Shown in pieces: positions 54,236 to 62,141 of a stretch of 64,000 nucleotides of DNA; the first letter of the stretch is position 1; each line of letters opens with the position of its first letter. Under the pieces are notes generated by a model. That model was not told where the DNA came from. It made no database searches and saw nothing but the letters and a program-made list of their open reading frames with translations. The DNA is from AP-15 sp963703855 (GTDB lineage: Bacteria > Pseudomonadota > Alphaproteobacteria > ATCC43930 > CGMCC-115725), in the NCBI GenBank assembly GCA_963703855.1, contig CAVPFW010000022.1, forward strand, positions 186,001-250,000, read 5' to 3'. Both the position numbers and the translations under genes were made by a program.

Positions 54236-54734
54236 GTCTCGGGTGGCCCGGCTGGCGGCAGAAGCAGCGGATTTCGGCGCCGCCGGAGCGCGCGATCGCC
54301 GCACCCTCGGCGCCCTCGCCGCGGTCTGCGCGATCGTGCGCGACGGGCTCGCCCGAGCCGGCCTCGATCCGCAGGGTGCCGCCGCCCTGCGCCTCGCCGA
54401 GGCGGCCGCTTCCCGGCTCGCCGATCACGGTGAAACGGCCGCATCGCGGCGCGCCGACGCGGCGCTCGCGGCATCCGACGATGACGGCTCGGCGGGAATC
54501 TTCGCCGCGAAGATCGGCGACTTGGCGAGGCGGTGCCCGGACGGGGGTGAGCCCGATCTCGCCAATGCCTCCCTGGCCGAGCTGTTCGCCTGGTGCCTGA
54601 CGCGGGGAACCCCTCCCCCTGCCCCGCCGGCGGCGACGCAAGCGGGCATATCCCGCCGCCGCTCCGATCAACCCCCTCGCCGCCGTTCATCGGAGGGAGG
54701 GGCGACCCCGGCCCGCCGGGCTGGGAGAGCCTGA
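54219..54734 (+). CDS. Alanine-rich protein of unknown function, coupled to the DUF5681 gene
   Basis: Codons show strong third-position GC through to about residue 125 (RDRRTLGALAAVCAIVRDGLARAGL, SLAELFAWCLTRG), consistent with a real helical protein. The last 45 residues (PPPAPPAATQAG onward) run through a GC-rich repeat-like region and may not belong to the original gene. It overlaps the DUF5681 gene by 17 bases. A small unknown gene is often found at this place next to DUF5681 genes. Confidence 0.5.
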   Translation: MGRARESRVARLAAEAADFGAAGARDRRTLGALAAVCAIVRDGLARAGLDPQGAAALRLAEAAASRLADHGETAASRRADAALAASDDDGSAGIFAAKIGDLARRCPDGGEPDLANASLAELFAWCLTRGTPPPAPPAATQAGISRRRSDQPPRRRSSEGGATPARRAGRA

Positions 54735-54878
54735 CCAGGACCCGACCCAGAGGTGACCGGGCTGCCGCCAACCCGACGCGGCGCACACCCCAGCCCCGCT
54801 CCGCTGGGGGATTGTCGAATGAGGCAAAAATACGCAATGCTGCGCCTGTTTTGGCGCGGGCCGGGGAGACGCACGAAG

Positions 54879-56072
54879 ATGAACATCGACAAAGCCGTCA
54901 ACATCGAAGATTTGCACCGCATGGCCAAGCGGCGGCTGCCGAAAATCGCCTTCGATTTTATCGAAGGCGGTCTCGAAGACGAACGCGGCCTCGAAACCAA
55001 CACCTCGGCCTTTCACAAGCACCAGCTGTTGCCGCGCTATCTGGTCGACGTCTCGACGCGCGACCAGTCGAAAACAATATTCGGCCAGACCTTTGCCAGC
55101 CCGTTCGGGATCTCGCCGACCGGCGGCGCGGGACTGTTCCGCTACCATGCCGATTTGATGCTGGCCGAGGCCGCGCGCGACGCGAACATCCCTTACATCA
55201 TGTCGGGCGCCAGCAACAATTCGATCGAGGCAGCATCCAGGATCGCGCCGAAAAACCACTGGTATCAGCTCTATGCCGCGCGCGATCCGGCGATCAACGC
55301 CGATTTGATCCGGCGCACCGCCGATGCCGGGCTCGGCGCCTTGGTGCTGACCGTCGACACCCCGGTCGGGTCGAAGCGCGAGCGCAATATCCGCAATGGC
55401 TTCTCAAATATCCGCGGTGGGCTATTCCAGGCATTGAGCCTGAAGCCGTCGATCCTGGCCGAGGCGCTGACCCATCCCGGCTGGATCGTCGAATATTTCA
55501 AACGCGGCGGCGGCACCCCGATGCTGGGCAATTGGCAGCCCTATGCGCCGGCGGGTGCGGATGCCGAAGCGGTCTACAAATTCACCTCCTCGGTGCGCCC
55601 GTTCAATGCGCAGACCTGGCGCGACCTCGAAACCTACCGCAAGCTGTTCCCGCACGCCCTCGTCGTCAAAGGCATCATGAGCCCGGCCGACGCGTTGCGT
55701 TGCGTCGAAATCGGCGTTGACGGCATCCTCGTATCGAACCATGGCGGGCGTCAGCTCGACCAGGCGCCGGGCTCGCTCGACGTGCTGCCGGCGATCAAGG
55801 CCGCGGTCGGCGACAAGCTGACCCTGCTGCTCGACAGCGGCGTCAGGCGGGGCGCCGATATCCTGATCGCGCTGTGCCTCGGCGCCGATTTCTGCTTCTT
55901 CGGCCGACCCACGCTCTATGGCGCTGCCGCCGGCGGCCTGCCCGGCGTCAAAAAGGCGATCGACATCTTCGTCAACGAGATCGACCTGGTCATGGGCCAG
56001 ATCGGCTGTCCGAGCCTCGACCAGCTCGGCCCCGATTTCCTGTGGCAAGACGATTGGCCGCGCAATCGCTGA
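54879..56072 (+). CDS. FMN-dependent alpha-hydroxy-acid dehydrogenase, copy 1
   Basis: This 397-residue flavoenzyme of the glycolate oxidase/lactate and mandelate dehydrogenase family has INIEDLHRMAKRRLPK-type start, GISPTGGAGL, WYQLYAARD, the catalytic His288 and Arg291 in SNHGGRQLD, LLLDSGVRRGADI and FFGRPTLYG. It oxidises an L-2-hydroxy acid to the 2-oxo acid, passing electrons to oxygen or a membrane acceptor. At residues 25-27 it has FDF where glycolate oxidase and mandelate dehydrogenase have a tyrosine at the third position. There is no membrane segment insert of the MDH type. It is the first of three tandem paralogues of equal length. Confidence 0.92.
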   Translation: MNIDKAVNIEDLHRMAKRRLPKIAFDFIEGGLEDERGLETNTSAFHKHQLLPRYLVDVSTRDQSKTIFGQTFASPFGISPTGGAGLFRYHADLMLAEAARDANIPYIMSGASNNSIEAASRIAPKNHWYQLYAARDPAINADLIRRTADAGLGALVLTVDTPVGSKRERNIRNGFSNIRGGLFQALSLKPSILAEALTHPGWIVEYFKRGGGTPMLGNWQPYAPAGADAEAVYKFTSSVRPFNAQTWRDLETYRKLFPHALVVKGIMSPADALRCVEIGVDGILVSNHGGRQLDQAPGSLDVLPAIKAAVGDKLTLLLDSGVRRGADILIALCLGADFCFFGRPTLYGAAAGGLPGVKKAIDIFVNEIDLVMGQIGCPSLDQLGPDFLWQDDWPRNR

Positions 56073-56113
56073 ACCTTGCAGGTTTTATTGTCATATCTTC
56101 TCACCCGCAAATA

Positions 56114-56251
56114 ATGAAACATCTCTGTACGCGCGACGCGGTGCTGAAAGCATCGCTAGTACTTGCAGTGTGCCTCTCGAATGCGCCCTCTCATGGGCAA
56201 TCGGTGATCGCCTACGCCGGCATGCAAGCGTACAACACGATATATGGCTAG
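56114..56251 (+). CDS. Possible 45-residue exported peptide
   Basis: The frame begins MKHLCTRDAVLKASLVLAVC, continues LSNAPSHGQSV and ends AYNTIYG, which looks like a signal peptide with little mature sequence. It may be the start of a lost secreted protein. The surrounding DNA is AT-richer than the two flanking dehydrogenase genes. Confidence 0.3.
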   Translation: MKHLCTRDAVLKASLVLAVCLSNAPSHGQSVIAYAGMQAYNTIYG

Positions 56252-56283
56252 CTCGATCGGCAAGCCGACAGGAAATAACGAAC

Positions 56284-56454
56284 GGGGGTATCGGGGCGGC
56301 GGATCAAATTTTGCGGCGTCTCGATGTCAACCTGCGCACACCCGATGCCATCCACCTCGCAGTTGCGCAGCGGGTGGCGGCGACGCCGGTCACCTTCGAC
56401 AGCAGCATGGCTGCTGCCGCCCGCGCGCTCGGCATGGCGGTCGCGACGCCCTAG
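56284..56454 (+). pseudogene. 3' remnant of a VapC-like PIN-domain toxin
   Basis: The frame ends QILRRLDVNLRTPDAIHLAV and continues ATPVTFDSSMAAAARALGMAV, the last third of a PIN nuclease with its late acidic residues (PDAIH and TFDSSM). No start codon or first part is present. With the exported-peptide frame it forms a 450-base patch of gene debris between the first two dehydrogenase copies. Confidence 0.65.
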
Positions 56455-56522
56455 CGGGTTGTCGGCAACGTTCGAAATCCGCATTGTTCCTATCCGGCCT
56501 CCTTCAGCGAGCACCCGAGCCG

Positions 56523-57716
56523 ATGAGAATCGATCAAGCGATCAACATCGAAGACCTGCACCGGATGGCGAAGCGGCGGCTGCCCAAGATCGCCTTCGAT
56601 TTTATCGAAGGGGGCCTCGAGGACGAGCGCGGGCTCGAGCGCAATACCTCGGCCTTTCACCAGCACCAGCTGCTGCCGCGTTATCTCGTCGACGTGTCGG
56701 TGCGCGACCAGTCGGCGACATTGTTCGGCCACGCCTATGCGAGCCCGTTCGGCATCTCGCCGACCGGCGGCGCCGGCCTCTTCCGCCGTGGCGCCGATCT
56801 GATGCTGGCCGAGGCCGCGGCCAAGGCAAATATCCCCTACATCATGTCCGGGGCCAGCAACAATTCGATCGAGGCGGCGGCCAAGGTCGCACCCGACAAT
56901 GCTTGGTATCAGCTCTACGCCCCGCGCGAAGCCGGGGTCCGCGAGGACCTGATCCGGCGCACCGCCGATGCCGGGCTCGGCGCCCTGGTGCTGACCGTCG
57001 ACGTGCCGGTCGGCTCCAAGCGCGAGCGCAACATCAGGAACGGCTTTGCCAATGTCCGCGGCGGCTTGTTGCAGGCGCTCAGCCTAAAGCCGTCGATCCT
57101 GGCCGAGGCGTTGACCCATCCCGGCTGGATAGTCGAATATTTCCGCCACGGCGGCGGCACGCCGATGCTGCAGAACTGGCAGCCATACGCCGCCAATGGC
57201 GCCAACGCCGAGACGGTCTACAATTTTGCCCGCTCGCTGCAGCCGTACAACGCGCAGACTTGGCGCGATCTCGAGCGCTATCGCCGATTGTTTTCGCGAG
57301 CGCTCGTCGTCAAGGGGATCATGAACCCGGCCGATGCGCTGCGCGCCGCCGAGATCGGCTGCGACGGGATCATCGTCTCCAACCACGGCGGCCGCCAGCT
57401 CGACCAGGCCCCGGCCTCGCTCGACGTATTGCCGGCGATCAAGGAGGCGGTCGGCGCCAAGCTCGTCGTCATGCTCGACAGCGGGGTGCGGCGCGGCGCC
57501 GACATCCTGATCGCGCTGTGCCTCGGCGCGCGGTTCGTGTTTATGGGCCGGCCGACGCTCTACGGCGCCGCGGCGGGCGGCATACCGGGTGTCAACAAGG
57601 CGATTTCGATCTTGAGCGGCGAGATCGATCTGGTCATGGGCCAGATCGGCTGCCCGAGCCTCAATGAGCTCGGCCCCGATTTCCTGTGGCGCGACGACTG
57701 GCCGCGCAACGCGTGA
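56523..57716 (+). CDS. FMN-dependent alpha-hydroxy-acid dehydrogenase, copy 2
   Basis: This 397-residue paralogue of the previous enzyme starts MRIDQAINIEDLHRMAKRRL and keeps all FMN and catalytic motifs (GISPTGGAGL, SNHGGRQLD, MLDSGVRRGADI, FMGRPTLYG). The active-site tyrosine position is again phenylalanine (AFDFIEGG). Similarity by eye is higher to copy 1 than to copy 3. Longer frames upstream run through vapC debris and are not used. It may serve a different 2-hydroxy acid or act as a dosage copy. Confidence 0.92.
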   Translation: MRIDQAINIEDLHRMAKRRLPKIAFDFIEGGLEDERGLERNTSAFHQHQLLPRYLVDVSVRDQSATLFGHAYASPFGISPTGGAGLFRRGADLMLAEAAAKANIPYIMSGASNNSIEAAAKVAPDNAWYQLYAPREAGVREDLIRRTADAGLGALVLTVDVPVGSKRERNIRNGFANVRGGLLQALSLKPSILAEALTHPGWIVEYFRHGGGTPMLQNWQPYAANGANAETVYNFARSLQPYNAQTWRDLERYRRLFSRALVVKGIMNPADALRAAEIGCDGIIVSNHGGRQLDQAPASLDVLPAIKEAVGAKLVVMLDSGVRRGADILIALCLGARFVFMGRPTLYGAAAGGIPGVNKAISILSGEIDLVMGQIGCPSLNELGPDFLWRDDWPRNA

Positions 57717-57744
57717 CCGCGCCGGACGCCGCACCCACCTTCCC

Positions 57745-57845
57745 GTCATGGCCGGGCTTGTCCGGGCTATCCGCGCGCCGCCGCGTCTGCCCCCGACGGC
57801 TTCCGTGGATATCCGGCACAAGTCAGCACAAGGCCGGGCATGACG
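57745..57845. repeat. Palindromic repeat, family C
   Basis: CGTCATGGCCGGGCTTGTCC with GGGCTATCCGC at the left and GTGGATATCCGGCACAAG and AAGGCCGGGCATGACG at the right form a long imperfect inverted repeat between dehydrogenase copies 2 and 3. Confidence 0.8.
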
Positions 57846-57930
57846 TGCAAGGCTATCGGCCGCATAATCCGGACGCGCGAAGCCGATAATAGGCGATGCT
57901 GAACGCCATCCTTTCGGAGTTCAACGACCC

Positions 57931-59124
57931 ATGAAACTCGATCAAGCGATAAACATCGAAGACCTGCACCGGATGGCAAAGCGCAAATTGCCGAAGATCA
58001 TCTTCGATTTTATCGAAGGCGGGCTCGAGGACGAACGCGGCCTCGAGCGCAATCGCGCCGCCTTTCACCGGCACCGGCTGCTGCCGCGCTACCTGGTCGA
58101 CGTGTCGGAGCGCGACCAGTCGGCGACGATATTCGGCCACACCTATGCGAGCCCGTTCGGCATCTCGCCGACCGGCGGCGCCGGCCTCTATGCGCGCAAC
58201 GGCGATCTGATGCTGGCCGAGGCGGCGGCCGAAGCCAACATCCCGTACATCATGTCGGGCGGCAGCAACGCCTCGATGGAAGAAGCGGTGCGGATTGCGC
58301 CGAACAATACCTGGTACCAGCTCTATGCGGCCAAGGACGGCAACCTTACCGACGCGCTGATCGGCCGGGCGCGCGACAGCGGGGTCGGAGCGCTGGTGCT
58401 GACCGTCGACGTGCCGGTGCATCCCAAGCGCGAGCGCAACTGGCGCAATGGCTTCGCCACCGTCCGCAACGGCGGCGTCATCGAGGCATTGAAGCTCAAG
58501 CCGTCGATATTGCTGGAAGCGATGACCCACCCCGCCTGGGTCATCGACTATGTGCGGCACGGCGGCGCGCCGACCTTGGGCAACTGGGCGCCGCACGCCG
58601 GCAACGGCGCCAGCAAGGCGGATGCGATCCGGCTGGGCCGCAGCCAGACGCCGGCCGCGGCGCAGACCTGGCGCGACCTCGAACGCTACCGCCGGCTGTT
58701 CCCGCGCCCGCTGGTCGTCAAGGGCATCCTGCACCCGGCCGATGCGATCCGCGCCGCCGAGATCGGTGTGGACGGGATCATCGTCTCGAACCATGGCGGC
58801 CGCCAGCTCGACCAGGCCCCGGCATCGCTCGACGCATTGCCGGCGATCAAGGCGGCGGTCGGCGACAAGCTGACCGTGATGCTCGACAGCGGGGTGCGGC
58901 GCGGCGCCGACGTCCTAATCGCCCGCTGCCTCGGCGCGCAATTCGTCTTTTTCGGGCGGCCGACGCTCTACGGCGCTGTCGCCGGCGGGATTTCCGGGGT
59001 CAAAAAGGCGGTCGACATCTTCCGCACCGAAATCGACCTGGTCATGGCCCAGATCGGCTGCCCGAGCCTCAATGAGCTCGGCCCCGATTTTCTGTGGCGC
59101 GACGACTGGACCCAGAACCGCTGA
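57931..59124 (+). CDS. FMN-dependent alpha-hydroxy-acid dehydrogenase, copy 3
   Basis: The third 397-residue paralogue (MKLDQAINIEDLHRMAKRKL) is the most diverged: YARNGDLMLAEAAAEANIPY, VPVHPKRERNWRNGFATVR and a different 225-240 loop (NGASKADAIRLGRSQ). The catalytic block SNHGGRQLD, LDSGVRRGADV and FFGRPTLYG are intact and residue 27 is again Phe. Divergence from copies 1 and 2 suggests another substrate. The MFS carrier gene that follows on the opposite strand may import it. Confidence 0.92.
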   Translation: MKLDQAINIEDLHRMAKRKLPKIIFDFIEGGLEDERGLERNRAAFHRHRLLPRYLVDVSERDQSATIFGHTYASPFGISPTGGAGLYARNGDLMLAEAAAEANIPYIMSGGSNASMEEAVRIAPNNTWYQLYAAKDGNLTDALIGRARDSGVGALVLTVDVPVHPKRERNWRNGFATVRNGGVIEALKLKPSILLEAMTHPAWVIDYVRHGGAPTLGNWAPHAGNGASKADAIRLGRSQTPAAAQTWRDLERYRRLFPRPLVVKGILHPADAIRAAEIGVDGIIVSNHGGRQLDQAPASLDALPAIKAAVGDKLTVMLDSGVRRGADVLIARCLGAQFVFFGRPTLYGAVAGGISGVKKAVDIFRTEIDLVMAQIGCPSLNELGPDFLWRDDWTQNR

Positions 59125-59177
59125 ATGGCGCGGGCGCGCGCACCGGCCGGCCGCCCTCACCCGGCCGGCAATGCCAC

Positions 59178-60584
59178 CTAATTTCCGGCGGCTCGCCCCG
59201 CCGCCTGCGCCCCGACGGTTGCCGGCTTGGTCAGCGCGCTGTCGATATCCTCGATCGAGCGGCGGCTGGTTTCAAAGCCGACGAACCAGAACGCGAAGGC
59301 GCCGAGCACATACCAGAACGCGAAGTAGTTGAAGCCCGGGATCAGCGCGTCGAGCGTCGCCGCCGGCTTGACATAGTTGGACGAGCCGGCGATCAGCGCC
59401 AGCCCGGCCGGGCCGATGAACTTGCCGAGATTGCCGATGCCGTAGACGAAGCCCATGCCGCTGCCGCGCAGCCGCGCCGGCCACAATTCGCCCATATACG
59501 GCCCGACGATCGAGTAGTTGCCGCTGCCGAAGAAGCTCTGCAGCAGGATCATGATGTAAAACATCGACACGCCGCCGATGAAGACGCTGTGCATATACCC
59601 GGCAAGCGACATGAACACTGCCGCAGTCACGCAGCTGAACACCCCGGCGGGGCGCCGCCCCCACGCATCCGAGATCCACGAGCACAGGAAGCGCCCGGCA
59701 ATCGCCAGCAGGGCGACCCAGATCCCCAGCTTGGACGCCTCGGCCGGGCTGATCTTCAGCACCATCACGAGCAAGGTCACCTGCCACAGCGCCAGCGCCA
59801 CACCGCCCGTCTGGCTGAGGCCGGTCAAAGCGCCGGCGAAGATGCTGCGCGGATATTTGAACAGCTCGGTCCAGCGCGTGTGCTCGACCACGGGCGGGAC
59901 GGTCGGCAACGGGATCTCTTTCGGGTCCATCTGCAACGCCCAGGCGAGCGATTTGCGCGCCTCCTCGAAGCGCCCCATGCGCATCAGCCAGTACGGCGAT
60001 TCGGGGACAAAGGCGCGGATGTAGAGGGTCAAGAACGCCGGCAGCAGCCCGACGGCAAACAGACCGCGCCAGCCGATATAGGGTGTGGCGAAGGCCGCCA
60101 GCAGGGCGCCGAGCAGAAAGCCCGCCGGCAGCATCGTCGTGGTCAGCCCGGTCAGCCAGCCACGCTTGGCGGTGGGAACGAATTCCTGGATGATCGTGAT
60201 ATCGACCGAGTACATTCCGGTGACGCCGAACCCGACGAAGAGCCGGCAGATCACCAGGTAGATCCAGGCGTGCTCGGGGGTCAGCGCCATCGCCCCGGTG
60301 GCGATCGAGGTGTTCAGCACCGTGCCGATCATTGCCTTGCGCCGGCCGATCTTGTCGGCCAGCCAACCCCAGATCAGCGAGCCGAACGGCGCGGTGATGC
60401 CCGAGGCGAGTAGGATCAGCCCCGATTCCCCGAAGGTCAGGTGCCAGTCTTTCACGATAAACGCCAGAACGAAGGCGATCAGTCCAAAGTCGAAGAAATC
60501 GAGCATGTCGCCGATCGTGGCGGCCGACGCGATCTTCCACTGGTTCGCCGTCAAGTTTTTCTGTGCGTCCAGATATTCGAGCAT
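59178..60584 (-). CDS. MFS transporter, sugar-porter/metabolite symporter type
   Basis: The 468-residue protein has twelve predicted membrane segments. Loop 2-3 carries GWLADKIGRRKAM and loop 8-9 SDAWGRRPAG, and after TM6 it has VPESPYWLMRMGRFEEARKSL, the PESPRxL signature of the sugar-porter and metabolite:proton symporter groups. TM1 (GDMLDFFDFGLIAFVLAF) has acidic residues typical of organic-acid symporters. It converges with the third hydroxy-acid dehydrogenase, so uptake of a 2-hydroxy acid is a reasonable guess. GGGAGGG lies a few bases upstream of the ATG. Confidence 0.9.
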   Translation of the reverse strand: MLEYLDAQKNLTANQWKIASAATIGDMLDFFDFGLIAFVLAFIVKDWHLTFGESGLILLASGITAPFGSLIWGWLADKIGRRKAMIGTVLNTSIATGAMALTPEHAWIYLVICRLFVGFGVTGMYSVDITIIQEFVPTAKRGWLTGLTTTMLPAGFLLGALLAAFATPYIGWRGLFAVGLLPAFLTLYIRAFVPESPYWLMRMGRFEEARKSLAWALQMDPKEIPLPTVPPVVEHTRWTELFKYPRSIFAGALTGLSQTGGVALALWQVTLLVMVLKISPAEASKLGIWVALLAIAGRFLCSWISDAWGRRPAGVFSCVTAAVFMSLAGYMHSVFIGGVSMFYIMILLQSFFGSGNYSIVGPYMGELWPARLRGSGMGFVYGIGNLGKFIGPAGLALIAGSSNYVKPAATLDALIPGFNYFAFWYVLGAFAFWFVGFETSRRSIEDIDSALTKPATVGAQAAGRAAGN

Positions 60585-60779
60585 CGCTCCCTCCCAAATG
60601 AGCCGCGATCGAGCTGCGATCCGCGCAACGAGCCTTCCCTTTTTCTGAGAAGAAGCTTCTTGGGTTCACCACACGCGGCGGGCCGTCGCCGCAGCAGAAC
60701 CGATGGGCCGTCTTCGGAAAGACTACCTGCAACGCCGTCGTGCTGGCAATGACTGGCGCGATCCCCGTGCACCGGCCGG

Positions 60780-61244
60780 TCAGAAGCTGCCGGCGCTACA
60801 GAACCGCCAGGTCGAGCCGTCGAGCCCGTAGAGCAGCGCCAGGCGGTCGTTCCCGGCATGAGCGAGGACGACCCTGAACCGCTGACCGGTGCAAGGCGCA
60901 GCTCCGGCCGCGGCCGGCTTTGGCAATTTCTTTTGGGCGGCGCAGCTGACGGCCCAATCGGGCAATGCGGCCGGCGCGGCGGCGAGCCTCTTGCCGTCGG
61001 CGAGCACGAAGTAGTCGGCCGGGTGGCTCTGCTTGACGTCGGCATGCAATGCGAGCGTGCCATAGCGCGAGCGGTAGAAGCCGGCCTGCTGGTCGCCGTC
61101 GCCAGCACCCGAAGCGACCGCCCGGAAGGTCAGCGCGCCGCACGCAGGCGGCCCCTTTTCCGCCGGGTGTTTGGTCGCCGCGAAGGCGCCGGCTGCCATG
61201 ATCCCGAGCGCCAGCCCGGCGCATGCCGAAATCGTTCTCCTCAT
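60780..61244 (-). CDS. Exported protein of unknown function
   Basis: The 154-residue product begins MRRTISACAGLALGIMAAGA and then FAATKHPAEKG, a clear Sec signal peptide. The mature part has four cysteines (PACGALTF, VSCAAQKK, APCTGQRF, RFCSAGSF) that could make two disulfides, and a YRSRYGTLALHADVKQSHPADYFVLADG block. GGGGGAGGTAGAGGG precedes the ATG. It faces the DUF1194 gene divergently. No family is recognised. Confidence 0.72.
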   Translation of the reverse strand: MRRTISACAGLALGIMAAGAFAATKHPAEKGPPACGALTFRAVASGAGDGDQQAGFYRSRYGTLALHADVKQSHPADYFVLADGKRLAAAPAALPDWAVSCAAQKKLPKPAAAGAAPCTGQRFRVVLAHAGNDRLALLYGLDGSTWRFCSAGSF

Positions 61245-61368
61245 CCCTCTACCTCCCCCATTGCTGCGAGGTCAGCTTATAGCGCCGCTAACGCTACGAC
61301 AGTAGGCTCCGCTGCACCGCGGCGCTCGACTGTTGCAGATTTCGGAAGGCACCCGGATCGGGTCTCTG

Positions 61369-62141
61369 ATGCGCCCTGCGTCTTTCGTGATCGCGATAAT
61401 GACTTGGCTAGCCGCGGCTCCGGCACAGGGGGCGGCGTTGGCCGTCGTGCTCGCGGTCGACGTCTCGGCCAGCGTGACGCCGGAATCTATGTATTGCAGC
61501 ACGAGGGCATCGCCCGCGCGTTTGCCGATCGGCGGCTGCTCGACGCGGTCGCGGCGGTTGCGGATGGGATCGAGGTCCTGGTCCTCGAATGGTCCGACCC
61601 AGACAAGATCGCGGTCACGGTCGGCTGGACCCAAGTGACCGATAAGCGTAGCGCCGGCGCCTTTGCCGCGGCGGTCCGCGCGACCGGGCGCAGCTCGCAC
61701 GGGCTCACCGCGATCGGCCCGGCGCTCGCCGCTGCCGCCGCCCAGTTCGACCGTCTGCCGCAGCCGGCGGAGCGGCGGGTGATCGACCTCTCCGGCGACG
61801 GGATGGCCGATTTCGGCCCGGCGCCGTCCGCCGTCCGCGACCGCATCGTCGTGGCCGGGATCACGATCAACGGGCTCGCGATCCTGACCGAGGAGCCCTG
61901 GCTCGAAGATTATTATCGCGATAACGTGATCGGCGGCCCGGCGGGCTTCGTCCTCGCCGCCCGCGACTTCCACAGCTTCGCCGAGGCGATGCTGAGAAAA
62001 CTGGTACGGGAAGTCGCCGGCGTTGGGGGCGTGTCGGCCCGGCATAGGCGCGCGGGAAGTGGAGAATCGCCCCTCACCCCGACCCTCACCCCGCTGGCGG
62101 GGGGCTGGCGGGGAGAGGGAGAAGACGCTCAGATGCAATAG
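61369..62141 (+). CDS. DUF1194 (von Willebrand factor A-like) exported protein, frameshifted
   Basis: The first frame gives a signal peptide (MRPASFVIAIMTWLAAAPAQ) and AVVLAVDVSASVTPES, a metal-site-like DxSxS; the second continues YVLQHEGIARAFADRRLLDAV, LEWSDPDKIAVTVGWTQV and RRVIDLSGDGMADFG. Together they are the DUF1194 family. One base is missing near 61484-61489. After AMLRKLVREVAG the frame runs on through a family A repeat, so the last 35 residues are repeat-derived. It would be a periplasmic protein with an adhesion-like fold; the function is unknown. Its end overlaps the decarboxylase gene convergently. Confidence 0.8.
62067..62130. repeat. Family A repeat at the 3' end of the DUF1194 gene
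   Basis: CGCCCCTCACCCCGACCCTC then ACCCCGCTGGCGGGGGGCTGGCGGGGAGAGG. It is translated as ESPLTPTLTPLAGGWRGEGE at the end of the DUF1194 frame. Confidence 0.75.

Noticed and set aside
56071..56090. AACCTTGCAGGTTTT hairpin after the first hydroxy-acid dehydrogenase as a terminator
   Set aside because: Only a five-pair stem with a short T run; too weak to list.
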